In this document: one piece after another, positions 17,422-26,620 of the stretch | How positions within the stretch are numbered: position 1 is the first letter of the stretch | Layout: every line of letters begins with the position of its first letter | NCBI GenBank assembly: GCA_937981555.1 | Contig: CALJOK010000014.1 | Coordinates: forward strand, 62,001-126,000 | Direction of reading: 5' to 3' | DNA: 64,000 bases | Source: an uncultured Saprospiraceae bacterium | GTDB lineage: Bacteria; Bacteroidota; Bacteroidia; Chitinophagales; Saprospiraceae | The notes under the pieces: generated by a model | The model's database searches: none | Told to the model about the DNA's origin: nothing | The model's input: the letters and a program-made list of their open reading frames with translations, nothing else | Position numbers and translations under genes: made by a program

Positions 17422-18651
17422 ATGATTTTATCAAAAAGACAGCATGAGGCAATCCATCAGAGATTGCTCATGCTGTTTTGCTTTTTACTACCTCTTCATC
17501 CTCGATTATCTATTTTAGCAATTATCCTTTTAGGAATCAATTGGTTACTGAGTGGTTGCATTTATTTTAATTTTAAATCTTTCTTATCACCACTCCCCAT
17601 TCTCTTTTTTAGTTTTTATGCTTTGCATTTGATTGGTTTGATATACACGTCAAATTGGGCAGAAGGAATGCAGCGTGTCGAAACTAAATTACCTCTTCTT
17701 ATATTTCCACTTATCCTCTTCTCTTTTCCCATAAAAAACAAAGAAGGGATTTTGTCCATTTTAAAAAGCTATGTTATTGGTTGCCTTATTGCAAGTGTTT
17801 ATTGCTTTGTTAATGGACTTCTAAAATATTTAGAGACTGGCGAAAATTGGATGACGTATAAAAATTTAGGGAGCTTCCTAGGTTTTCATCCGACCTACTT
17901 TTCGATGTACTTGAGTTTTGCGTTTTTTATTGTTTTGTTTTTTTTATTGGAAAATATAAAAACTCATTTGACTAAGTATAAAGTAGGAAGTGGCATTTTG
18001 GCAAGTTGGTTTTTTGTTGTCATTATTTTGCTTTCATCTCGAATGACAATTCTAGCAACTGTTTCAATTTCAGGAATTTCGTTTTTGACTTGGATGTATT
18101 TTCAACAGAAACTTTGGCGAGGAATCGGAATCAGCCTTCTTGCAATTGCATTGTTATTTTTTGCGATTAAAAATATACCGAGTGTCGGAAGAAGAACTCA
18201 ACACGCCATAAATAGTGCCGTTGATAAAAATTCAAATAAAATAAATAGTGCTCCTCGAATCAACTTATGGATTGCAGCTGCTACGGTAATAAAAGAAAAT
18301 CCAGTCATAGGAACTGGCACTGGAGATATGCAAGATGAGTTAATAAAAATTTATAAAGACAGAAATTACGAACGAGCACTTCAAGATAATTTCAATCCAC
18401 ACAGTCAATATTTGCAAACAACGGCTACCCTTGGAATCATCGGAGGAGTATTGTTATTAATCTATTTGGTGACTCCGTTTTGGTTCGCTTTTCAGCAAAA
18501 AGATTATTTGTATTTACTCTTCCTTTCGTTAGTGATGATGTCTTTTTTGACGGAGAGTATTTTGCAGACTCAGCGGGGGACACTTTTCTTTGGGTTCTTT
18601 CATGCTTTTTTGGCGATGAGATTATTGGAGGAAACGGAAGTAAAAAGTTAG
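17422..18651 (+). CDS. O-antigen ligase-like membrane protein
   Basis: A polytopic inner-membrane protein with about ten hydrophobic segments, of the O-antigen ligase/polymerase (Wzy/WaaL, PF04932) type. The core signature is the periplasmic loop near 'RINLWIAAATVIKENPVIGTGTGDMQDEL' (in pieces; about residues 275-305) followed by 'NPHSQYLQTTATLGIIGGVLLLIYL', whose Arg and His residues are typical of the ligase catalytic loop. Members join or polymerise lipid-linked glycans. It begins 28 bases after infB and ends 3 bases from the convergent gene at 18655, so no room for a terminator remains. The acceptor glycan cannot be told. Confidence 0.86.
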   Translation: MILSKRQHEAIHQRLLMLFCFLLPLHPRLSILAIILLGINWLLSGCIYFNFKSFLSPLPILFFSFYALHLIGLIYTSNWAEGMQRVETKLPLLIFPLILFSFPIKNKEGILSILKSYVIGCLIASVYCFVNGLLKYLETGENWMTYKNLGSFLGFHPTYFSMYLSFAFFIVLFFLLENIKTHLTKYKVGSGILASWFFVVIILLSSRMTILATVSISGISFLTWMYFQQKLWRGIGISLLAIALLFFAIKNIPSVGRRTQHAINSAVDKNSNKINSAPRINLWIAAATVIKENPVIGTGTGDMQDELIKIYKDRNYERALQDNFNPHSQYLQTTATLGIIGGVLLLIYLVTPFWFAFQQKDYLYLLFLSLVMMSFLTESILQTQRGTLFFGFFHAFLAMRLLEETEVKS

Positions 18652-18654
18652 GGC

Positions 18655-20064
18655 TTATATTTTTGAAAGTTGGGTGAGTAGCCATTCTTTCTCAGTTAAA
18701 GGAGAGACCTGACTAATTTCCTCGTGTAGTTTTTCTCTAGTTAATTTACTGTATGGAGTTATTTTGAGTAATTTTTTTGTCAAGCGAATAATGTTTTTAT
18801 AATTGTTCTTATGGTAACCCATTACCTTTTTTCTTTGGATATAAGTTCGCATACTTTCCAGAAGCGATTCTAAAACATCAATTTCTTCTTGTTCATAATA
18901 CATTTTGGCTAACAGAGTTTTAGCTGAAAGGTTGATGATGATATCATCATAATGGGCTTCTTGAATGAGTAATTTCATCGCTTGATTATAATCTTTTTCC
19001 TCATAATACAATCGAGCTAAACTATAATAGACAAATCCTTGTCTATGTTTTTCTTCTAAAAATTGTTGGTAATCTTCCACAAAATTTTTGACCCATTTAA
19101 ATTCTTTTAACTTCAATCCATTAGAGACAATATTATGAAAGGTAGCTCTGGTGATTAAATTATTTTCGATTAATATTTTTTTCTCTATGCCTTGTTTATA
19201 TAATTCGAATGATTCGCGAATAAAATTTTCAATTCCACTATTAATTTTCCTTATACAATAATTGATAGTCATGAGATAGATATCTCGAATTTCACCATGA
19301 GGAAAAAAATGGCCGTGTTCTCTAATTTGTTCTTTTAGGTGGATAAAATGAGATTTATTTTCCTTTTCAGATATTGTTTTATAAATATAAAAATAGATAG
19401 CTATTGCTGGAGTTTTTATATAAGATTCAGTTTGAATGACAGGTAATAAACTTTGGAGCAACCCAATGGAATATTCTTTTTGATAAACGGCTTGATGAGA
19501 AAGCATTAAGCAGTACTGTCGCAATTTTCCTGCAAGGAAAGAAATGTCTAAGGTATTCGAAACTTTCTGAATATTTTGAGATAACTGATTGAGACTACTT
19601 AGGTAAGTATATTTTTCTAATTGTAATTGATATTCATTTCTATAAAACCTTTCATTTTGAATAATTGACTTTTGTTGTATTTGTTCTGATAGCTTAATAT
19701 TTTTCTCAAAAAGTTTATTCAATTTCCTTTTTCGATATACTGATGATAAGACAATTTTCATATTGACTTCATCTTTTTGGATCTCTTGAAAGATCAAAAA
19801 TTCTTCGATTGCTTTTAATAGAAAAAACATTACCTGCCGCATTTTTGCATCATCATACGTTTCCTTAGGGTATATCCAAGAGAAAACAAATGGCTTTTCC
19901 AAGTATTCATCTTTAGATAAATGATTGTCATCAAAGAAAAAATCAAATAATTGGACCACATCTTGCCTTTGATTATGAGCAGGAGAACGTAGCCATTTGC
20001 GCATTTCTCTAATATCTTTAGCTGAAAACGTTTTTAAAATGTTAATTAATTGACTTTTTTTCAT
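18655..20064 (-). CDS. Uncharacterised helical-repeat protein
   Basis: A 469-residue cytoplasmic protein, almost entirely predicted helix, with no signal peptide. The N-terminus (MKKSQLINILKTFSAKDIREM, then a conserved-looking 'RKWLRSPAHNQRQDVVQLFDFF') resembles a family I associate with Saprospirales genomes, often in several copies. Towards the C-terminus, 'YYSLARLYYEEKDYNQAMKLL' and 'LSAKTLLAKMYYEQEEIDVLESLL' look like TPR units. No enzyme motif is visible; a protein-protein adaptor role is the most I would infer. It lies back to back with the T9SS protein at 20222 and converges on the O-antigen ligase-like gene. Confidence 0.75.
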   Translation of the reverse strand: MKKSQLINILKTFSAKDIREMRKWLRSPAHNQRQDVVQLFDFFFDDNHLSKDEYLEKPFVFSWIYPKETYDDAKMRQVMFFLLKAIEEFLIFQEIQKDEVNMKIVLSSVYRKRKLNKLFEKNIKLSEQIQQKSIIQNERFYRNEYQLQLEKYTYLSSLNQLSQNIQKVSNTLDISFLAGKLRQYCLMLSHQAVYQKEYSIGLLQSLLPVIQTESYIKTPAIAIYFYIYKTISEKENKSHFIHLKEQIREHGHFFPHGEIRDIYLMTINYCIRKINSGIENFIRESFELYKQGIEKKILIENNLITRATFHNIVSNGLKLKEFKWVKNFVEDYQQFLEEKHRQGFVYYSLARLYYEEKDYNQAMKLLIQEAHYDDIIINLSAKTLLAKMYYEQEEIDVLESLLESMRTYIQRKKVMGYHKNNYKNIIRLTKKLLKITPYSKLTREKLHEEISQVSPLTEKEWLLTQLSKI

Positions 20065-20221
20065 GTAAAAAAATTATATATTTTCAACAAAGTTAATAAA
20101 AATAATAACTTTTTAAGTTGGTTGTTAAAATGCAATTAGTTGATTATCAGTTATTTATATTTTTAAAAATAAATTACATTCATTAAAAGAGGCGTTAAAG
20201 TTATTCAACAAATGCCTTTAA

Positions 20222-23200
20222 ATGTCCTTGAAAAAACATCGGAACATGAGCACTTTTGTAATGTACTTATTAAGTAAACAATCAAAAAGATATTTTTTCG
20301 TGAGATCAATTAATATACATAACCTGGTAAGACTCAAAAAACTAAGTATCGTAGCAGTACTTAGTCTAGCTTTGGGTCTTACCGGTTTTTTTGAAGCTAA
20401 TGCTCAAAATGTATATGGTTGGGACAAAATATATGGCGGATCAAATGGTCCCGATGAGGCGCAAGGTATAGTAGAGATGAAAGATAGAGGTTTAGTTTTA
20501 GTTGGATCTTCAAATTCCTTTGGACAAGGAAATCAAATATATACCATTCGGACAGATGTAGATGGTACTGTTCTTTGGACAGATACACTGGGGAATGCAG
20601 GACCAGAGATGGGATTGGATGTAACTGTCGCGTCTGATCAAAATGGAGTAGTCATCGTAGGAAATGGTGAAAACCTAGTAAATGGAGGAGATGATATTAT
20701 CTTTTTTCGATTGGATGATAATGGAAACAAACTTTGGACAAATTATTATTCAACTAGTAATGATGATGAGGCTTTCGGAATTGCAACAACGATAGATGGA
20801 GGTTATATTATTACTGGGTATACTGAAGATGGTCAAGGTGATAAGGATTTATTATTAGTGAAAATTGACGGGAACGGAAATGAAGAATGGGTAAATACTT
20901 ATGGAGGAAATTTTGATGATTTAGGAAATGCAGTTAGACAACGAGCGAATGGAAATTTTGTAGTAACGGGGTATTCGGAAGTTTCTTCAAGTGATAAAAA
21001 TATTTATGTTTTAGAAGTTAATGATGACGGATCTGTAATTTCAGAAGATTTTGCCGGAATCATCGGACAATATGATGAGGGATTGGATTTGGCGATTGCG
21101 AATGACGGAACTGTATTTATTACAGGAGGAACGGGGAATCAATCAAATATTGCAGTTCTTAAATTATTACCTGACGGCAATTTTACTTTCTTTTCTTTTG
21201 GAGTTTCCAATTTGTATGAAATTGGAAATAGTATTGCAATTGCTAGTGATGGAAACTTAGTTATTGCAGGTTACAACGAAGTTTCAGCGATTGATCTTAA
21301 TTTTTTCCTTATAAAAGTTGATCCCAATGGAGCATTAATTTGGGAAAAAAGTATTGGGCAATCCAATCGAACTGAACTTGGCTATGATATAGTAAGAACC
21401 TATGATGGAGGGTTTGCAATAGCGGGTTCAAAATCGTTAAGTGCATTTTCTAATACAGATATTTACTTAGTTAGAACTAATAAAAATGGAGACCTTCTTA
21501 CCAATCATATTATTGGAAATGCATTTAGAGATACGAATAATGATTGTAGTTTTCAAACAGGAGAAGGTGGAACTCGAAATTGGATTGTAGAAGCAAAAGG
21601 CGTAGATCGAACTTTTTACGGTTCAGTTGATGTTGATGGAAATTTCGATGTGTTGACTGATACAGGAAGTTATGAAGTGAATATTATTGCTCCAAATGTT
21701 TATTGGGATTTGACGACTTGTCAAATGATAAATTTCCCAGTTGAGGTGGAAACTTTCGATACCGTATTTTTGGACTATCCCATCCAAACCGAAATTGACT
21801 GTCCCGTCATGGAAGTGGATGTTGCGACATCTCGAATCATTCCATGTGAGGATAATGTTTACCGAGTAGATTTTTGTAATCAAGGAACTCAGATTGCAAT
21901 TGGTGGAACAGTTGAGTTGATCTTAGAAAAGAATTTAATTTACAATAGTAGTTCGTTACCTTTTATTTTCAATATTGATAGTCTTTATACATTTGCGATT
22001 GGAAATATTGATATAGGGGAGTGTGGTTTTTTTGAAGTAAATGTTACTGCTGATTGTGCAACAACAATTGTAAATGAAGCTCATTGTGTAGACGCTAAGA
22101 TTTTTCCAGATGCGACATGTTTAGCTCCAAATCCAAACTGGGATCAATCATCAATTAAAGTTGATAGTTATTGCGAAGGAGATTCTGTAGTTTTTATTTT
22201 GGAAAATGTAGGGACTGGACCAATGCTACAAGAGGTTAAATTCATAGTAGTTGAAGATATTATTATGTTTCAGGAACCAGAACCTACCGATTTTTTAGCA
22301 CCGGGTGAAACACAAAGAATTGCTTATAAAGCTAATGGAAAACACTACCGATTAATTGCTGACCAAGCAACTGATCACCCAGGAAGAAATTATTTCGCAA
22401 CTGCTTCTGTTGAAGCTTGTGATCCAGATAATCAAGGGCCATCTCTAGGATATGTAACTCAACTCGAAGAAGCAGATAGAGACCCTTACCAAAGTAAAGA
22501 TTGCATTGAGAACCAATTGTCATTTGACCCAATAGATTTTATCGGTTATCCCAAAGGCTACAGGGACACCTGTGACACTAACGCCGATTTAATCACATCC
22601 CAAACCGATTTGAAGTATCACATTCGCTTCCAAAATGTGAGTGCTGATTCTTCTCATAGAGTGGTTATTCGTGATACCATACCTTCCCATTTGGATATCA
22701 CAAGCATCCGACCTGGAGCAAGTAGCCATCCTTACACTTTCGAAGCCTATGGAGATGGATTTGTGAAATTCACATTTTCTGATCTTGGGCAAGTAAATAG
22801 TATGAACAACGAAATGTTGTCCCACGGGTTTGTTAAATACCGAATTTCTCAAAAACCAAACAATCCCGTGGGCACTATTATCGAAAATAGTGCAATCGTT
22901 TTCCAAGATTATAATGTTCCGACTGATACTGAATTTTCGAGACATCAAGTAGGCGGAGATAGTTTGACTGACTTTTTATGTTTGATGACCACTTCAATTG
23001 AGAATCCTAATTTTCCAAATGTAAACTTAAATGTTTACCCGAATCCATTTACGGATTTTGCAAAAGTAGAAGTGACTGGCGAGCAATTCCAAAATATGGA
23101 ATTCCATGTTTTTGATGCGTCAGGTAGAAAAGTCAGAGTGGAGAATTTTGAAAATAATGAACTAGAATTTTATCGCAACCAATTGCCACAAGGGCTATAC

Positions 23201-23260
23201 ATATTTACCATTATTGTTAAAGGACAAGTCGTTCAGAGCGGCAAATTAATTATTCAATAG
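20222..23260 (+). CDS. T9SS-sorted large secreted protein (propeller plus DUF7619-like domains)
   Basis: A 1012-residue surface or secreted protein. The signal peptide is near residues 36-62 (VRLKKLSIVAVLSLALG...EANAQ), so translation may really begin at an internal codon such as the GTG for residue 28 rather than at the ATG at 20222. Residues about 63-440 have repeated 'GGY.ITGY' and 'GNGNEEWVNTYGG' type blades (seven or so), a delta-60/propeller-like array. A 'GNAFRDTNNDCSFQ' module and Cys-rich beta domains follow, then a DUF7619-like repeat ('DLKYHIRFQNVSADSSHRVVIRDTIPSHL' in pieces). The end (NVYPNPFTDFAKVEV ... LPQGLYIFTI ... GKLIIQ) is a type A T9SS sorting domain. Role unknown. Confidence 0.88.
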   Translation: MSLKKHRNMSTFVMYLLSKQSKRYFFVRSINIHNLVRLKKLSIVAVLSLALGLTGFFEANAQNVYGWDKIYGGSNGPDEAQGIVEMKDRGLVLVGSSNSFGQGNQIYTIRTDVDGTVLWTDTLGNAGPEMGLDVTVASDQNGVVIVGNGENLVNGGDDIIFFRLDDNGNKLWTNYYSTSNDDEAFGIATTIDGGYIITGYTEDGQGDKDLLLVKIDGNGNEEWVNTYGGNFDDLGNAVRQRANGNFVVTGYSEVSSSDKNIYVLEVNDDGSVISEDFAGIIGQYDEGLDLAIANDGTVFITGGTGNQSNIAVLKLLPDGNFTFFSFGVSNLYEIGNSIAIASDGNLVIAGYNEVSAIDLNFFLIKVDPNGALIWEKSIGQSNRTELGYDIVRTYDGGFAIAGSKSLSAFSNTDIYLVRTNKNGDLLTNHIIGNAFRDTNNDCSFQTGEGGTRNWIVEAKGVDRTFYGSVDVDGNFDVLTDTGSYEVNIIAPNVYWDLTTCQMINFPVEVETFDTVFLDYPIQTEIDCPVMEVDVATSRIIPCEDNVYRVDFCNQGTQIAIGGTVELILEKNLIYNSSSLPFIFNIDSLYTFAIGNIDIGECGFFEVNVTADCATTIVNEAHCVDAKIFPDATCLAPNPNWDQSSIKVDSYCEGDSVVFILENVGTGPMLQEVKFIVVEDIIMFQEPEPTDFLAPGETQRIAYKANGKHYRLIADQATDHPGRNYFATASVEACDPDNQGPSLGYVTQLEEADRDPYQSKDCIENQLSFDPIDFIGYPKGYRDTCDTNADLITSQTDLKYHIRFQNVSADSSHRVVIRDTIPSHLDITSIRPGASSHPYTFEAYGDGFVKFTFSDLGQVNSMNNEMLSHGFVKYRISQKPNNPVGTIIENSAIVFQDYNVPTDTEFSRHQVGGDSLTDFLCLMTTSIENPNFPNVNLNVYPNPFTDFAKVEVTGEQFQNMEFHVFDASGRKVRVENFENNELEFYRNQLPQGLYIFTIIVKGQVVQSGKLIIQ

Positions 23261-23313
23261 AAAACCGTCCACTAGATTATAAAACTTTAGTGAGACAAAA
23301 CAACAAGATACTT

Positions 23314-23584
23314 GGCCGTTGAAGTTGTTCCAAAAAATCCCGAAACCGTATTTTTCTTTTTTAGCCTAAAAACCGTTTTCCCAAACCGAAGTTCCCAACA
23401 ACCGTTTTTTTTATCCTAAAATTACCGTACACGTATCCCAAATCCGTATTTTAAAGCTTTCAAAAACAGTTTTATTTAAACCGGTCTTCTTTTTTAAGGA
23501 GCCATCTTAAAAACCTTTTGTTTTTTATTTTTATTGCTACACTTTTTATCATCCCAAATTCACATCGAACAACATTCAACGGCC
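23314..23584. mobile_element. MITE-like element with inverted ends (candidate)
   Basis: Within the 459-bp gap after the T9SS gene, GGCCGTTGAAGTTGTTC (23314-23330) is matched in inverted form by GAACAACATTCAACGGCC (23567-23584), 17 pairs with a single extra base. The interior of about 236 bp is non-coding, with several loose CCGTTTT/CCGTATTTT motifs. No target duplication is clear and no transposase is present, so it could also be a very long stem-loop. The outer parts of the gap (23261-23313 and 23585-23650) contain only small hairpins. Confidence 0.35.
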
Positions 23585-23622
23585 ATTATTTTTTGTTGTA
23601 AAAAAAAAGTCACATCCCAGAG

Positions 23623-23690
23623 ACTTTGTTTACAAAGTGGAACAGTAAATAAAAGCAATGCGCCCTTCCGATTTTTTCGAAAGGGCGCAT
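23623..23690. terminator. Strong terminator, preceded by a small hairpin
   Basis: ATGCGCCCTT (23658-23667) pairs with AAGGGCGCAT (23681-23690), with CGA/TCG closing the loop and a run of seven T following. A small stem, ACTTTG/CAAAGT (23623-23638), precedes it. The site is between two convergent genes. Confidence 0.8.
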
Positions 23691-23719
23691 CTTTTTTTGC
23701 AACTACTTTTCCGTATAAT

Positions 23720-24379
23720 TTAATTATCTAATTTCCCACCTCGCAGTTTGATGATCTTTTGAGTCTTGGCTGCAAGTTCTAAATCATGCGTAACTAAAAC
23801 TAAAGTAGTTCCCATATCTCGATTCAGATCAAACAAGAGTGCTTCTACTTTTTCGCTGGTTTCTTCATCTAGATTTCCAGTTGGTTCATCTGCAAAAAGT
23901 ATTTTTGGATTATTAGAAAAAGCACGTGCGAGCGAAACCCGTTGTTGTTCTCCACCTGAAAGTTGAGTAGGGTAATGATTTTTTCGATCACCTAAACCAA
24001 CTCGTTCCAACAAATCTTCTGCTCTTTTCTTTGCTCCTTTATCTCCTCGAAGCTCTAAAGGAATCATCACATTTTCTAAAGCAGTTAAAGTTGGAATCAA
24101 TTGAAAATTTTGAAAAATAAATCCAACATGTTCATTTCGTACTGCAGCTCGCTCATCTTCACTCAAGCTATCTAAGGCAATTCCATTCAAAATAACAGAA
24201 CCTTCAGATGCTCGATCTAAACCTGCGCAAAGTCCAAGCAAAGTTGTTTTACCACTTCCAGATGGACCGACGATGGAAAAGGTTTCTCCTGGTTCGATTT
24301 TAAAACTAACGTGATCTAAAACAGTCAGAGAGCGACTTCCACTATTATATGTTTTAGTTAAATTTTTTATTTCTAACAT
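23720..24379 (-). CDS. ABC transporter ATPase, LolD/YbbA type
   Basis: A 219-residue nucleotide-binding subunit of the MacB/LolD/FtsE group. Walker A is GPSGSGKTT (38-46), the Q-loop is 'VGFIFQNFQLIP', the signature is LSGGEQQRVSLARA and Walker B is 'ILFADEPTGNLD'; the H-loop is 'VLVTHDLELA'. The wording 'LLGLCAGLDRASEGSV' is closest to YbbA-like ATPases that work with YbbP-type permeases, but no permease is adjacent, so the partner is unknown. A terminator-like hairpin upstream (24431-24461) separates it from asnS. Confidence 0.88.
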   Translation of the reverse strand: MLEIKNLTKTYNSGSRSLTVLDHVSFKIEPGETFSIVGPSGSGKTTLLGLCAGLDRASEGSVILNGIALDSLSEDERAAVRNEHVGFIFQNFQLIPTLTALENVMIPLELRGDKGAKKRAEDLLERVGLGDRKNHYPTQLSGGEQQRVSLARAFSNNPKILFADEPTGNLDEETSEKVEALLFDLNRDMGTTLVLVTHDLELAAKTQKIIKLRGGKLDN

Positions 24380-24430
24380 GAAATTATTTTTGAGTTTTGA
24401 ATGACCCTATTTTGTGTGAAAAAACAAAAA

Positions 24431-24461
24431 CGGGCTTTTGCAAATGAACAGCAAAAACCCG
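24431..24461 (-). terminator. Terminator after asnS
   Basis: CGGGCTTTTGC (24431-24441) pairs with GCAAAAACCCG (24451-24461) with one mismatch; on the minus strand a T-rich run follows, so it serves asnS. Confidence 0.65.
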
Positions 24462-24541
24462 AAAGTGTTTTATTTTTTCGATGAAACTTTCTATTGTAAG
24501 GTTGAAACCTGTCAACGGATATTCCAATGAAAATCTTTAAT

Positions 24542-25996
24542 TTAGAATTCTGCGCTTCCAGGAGTCCGTGGAAAAGGAATTACATCTCGAATATTACTCA
24601 TCCCTGTGATAAACAAAATCATTCGTTCAAAGCCTAGTCCAAATCCTGAGTGAGGTGTTCCTCCGAATTTTCTTAAATCCAAATACCAAGACAATTCATC
24701 TTCATGAACATTCATCTCTGCCATTCGTTTTTTAAGAAAATCTAATCGTTCTTCTCTTTGTGAACCACCAATCACTTCACCAATTCCAGGGAACAAAACA
24801 TCCATGGCTGCAACTGTTTTGTCATCATCATTCATGCGCATATAAAATGATTTGACATCTTTTGGATAATCCCGAACGATAACTGGTTTTTTAAATTTCT
24901 TTTCTACCAACCAACGTTCATGTTCAGATGATAAATCAACTCCCCATTCAACTGGAAATTTAAATTTCCCTTTTTTAAATGGTTTAGAGTTTCTCAAAAG
25001 GTTTATTGCATCAGTATAAGTAATTCGTTCAAAGTCATTTTCTACAACAAATTTCAACGTCTCGATTAGACTCATTGGACGGCGAAGTTCAGACTTCATA
25101 TTTTTTTCCAAGTCTTGAATTCGTTTGTCTAAGAATGCTAAATCATCTGGATAGTTTTCCAAAATATAGTTGATCAAGTATTTGCAAAAATCTTCTGCCA
25201 AATCCATGTCATCATAAATATCTGCAAAAGCTACTTCAGGTTCGATCATCCAAAATTCTGCAAGGTGTCGAGAAGTGTTGGAATTTTCAGCTCGGAAAGT
25301 TGGACCAAAAGTATAAACTTTTCCCATTGCCAAAGCTCCAATCTCCGCTTGTAATTGACCTGATACAGTTAAGTTAGTTGCCTTTCCAAAGAAATCTTCT
25401 TTGAAATCAACGTTACCATTTTCATCTGTAGGAGCATTGTTAGGTTCAAGTGTTGTTACTCGAAACATCTCCCCAGCACCTTCTGCATCGCTTCCCGTTA
25501 TGATTGGCGTATGCATATAATAAAAACCTTTGTCGTTGAAATATTTATTCACAGCAAAAGCAACAGCATGTCGAATCCTAAAAACTGCACTAAACGTATT
25601 TGTTCGCATTCTGAATTGAGCATTTTCCCGAAGGAATTCCATACTTTGCTTTTTGGCTTGCAAAGGATATTCGTCCAAATTATTGGCTCCTAAAATTTCA
25701 ACTTGTTCTGCTTGAATTTCTACAGTTTGTCCTGCACCAGTTGATTCAACTAATTTCCCTGTAACGGCAATACAGGCATGAAAAGTGACAGATTTTAAAA
25801 TGTCTTGATTCATATTTTCAGAATCTAAAACCACTTGAAGATTATTAAAAGTAGAACCATCATTCAATGCTACGAATTGATTGTTTCGAAAAGCTCTTAC
25901 CCAACCTTTGACTAAAACCACTTCTCCAATCGAAGGGCTTTTTAGAATGTCCGCAATCTCGGTGCGTCTAATTTTGGAAGTATCTGTCATTTCCAT
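24542..25996 (-). CDS. asnS: Asparaginyl-tRNA synthetase
   Basis: Class IIb aminoacyl-tRNA synthetase charging tRNA-Asn. The N-terminal OB-fold anticodon domain (about residues 15-115) has '[30 protein letters not shown]' in pieces. The catalytic core shows '[40 protein letters not shown]' (motif 1), '[25 protein letters not shown]' (motif 2) and '[30 protein letters not shown]' (motif 3), in pieces. The motif '[13 protein letters not shown]' distinguishes AsnRS from AspRS. The length, 484, includes the insertion usual in Bacteroidota. Confidence 0.96.
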   Translation of the reverse strand: MEMTDTSKIRRTEIADILKSPSIGEVVLVKGWVRAFRNNQFVALNDGSTFNNLQVVLDSENMNQDILKSVTFHACIAVTGKLVESTGAGQTVEIQAEQVEILGANNLDEYPLQAKKQSMEFLRENAQFRMRTNTFSAVFRIRHAVAFAVNKYFNDKGFYYMHTPIITGSDAEGAGEMFRVTTLEPNNAPTDENGNVDFKEDFFGKATNLTVSGQLQAEIGALAMGKVYTFGPTFRAENSNTSRHLAEFWMIEPEVAFADIYDDMDLAEDFCKYLINYILENYPDDLAFLDKRIQDLEKNMKSELRRPMSLIETLKFVVENDFERITYTDAINLLRNSKPFKKGKFKFPVEWGVDLSSEHERWLVEKKFKKPVIVRDYPKDVKSFYMRMNDDDKTVAAMDVLFPGIGEVIGGSQREERLDFLKKRMAEMNVHEDELSWYLDLRKFGGTPHSGFGLGFERMILFITGMSNIRDVIPFPRTPGSAEF

Positions 25997-26167
25997 TTTA
26001 ATTAAAAAATTTAAAAATATGTGATTTAAAAAGAAGTGCGAAAATACTGATATTAAAAGTAAAGTTCAAGTATTTAGAGTACGGCTTTTAACGTAAGATT
26101 TTACAAAACAGTTCTAAAAGGGAAAGGTAAATTTCGATAGGAGATAATTGGAAAACAGGAAAACGAT

Positions 26168-26587
26168 TTATAAAAATCGAGACTTTAATTCAGGAGTAGG
26201 GATCATACAACTTTCTTTTTCTCCAAACCATTTATATCTATTTTTTGCAATGAGATTATAAATGGCATCTCGAATAGGACGAGGAACGATGATGAATAAA
26301 TACATCAAATTCCAAAAGCCTCCCATATTTTTATACATTCGAAGTGCTGCACTTGAACGCACATAAACTTTTTCGTTCTCAACTAAAATAACTGAAAAAA
26401 TATCTTCTTTGGGTAAATTGAAATGTTCTAAGATTTGCTGTCCAGTTTCAGACTGTAAAGCGGCAAAGCGTAAAGTATTTTTTGAACCATACTTTATGAC
26501 AAATTGAACTGCTCCGTTGCAAAGGTTGCAAACGCCATCGAAGAGAAGGATCGGGTTAGTTTTGGAGAGTTCTAAAATATCTTTCAT
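26168..26587 (-). CDS. DCC family thiol protein (DUF393)
   Basis: A 139-residue protein of the DCC/DUF393 family, related to thioredoxin-like thiol-disulfide oxidoreductases. The family signature is 'LLFDGVCNLCNGAVQFVIKYG' in pieces, with Asp17 and the CxxC pair at about residues 21 and 24. The mid part, 'LRFAALQSETGQQIL', and the C-terminal 'YNLIAKNRYKWFG' are also standard. It lies 33 bases downstream of radA and is probably cotranscribed with it. The physiological substrate is unknown. Confidence 0.88.
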   Translation of the reverse strand: MKDILELSKTNPILLFDGVCNLCNGAVQFVIKYGSKNTLRFAALQSETGQQILEHFNLPKEDIFSVILVENEKVYVRSSAALRMYKNMGGFWNLMYLFIIVPRPIRDAIYNLIAKNRYKWFGEKESCMIPTPELKSRFL

Positions 26588-26620
26588 AGAATATTTAAAC
26601 AGAAAAAAAGGAGATTAGTT

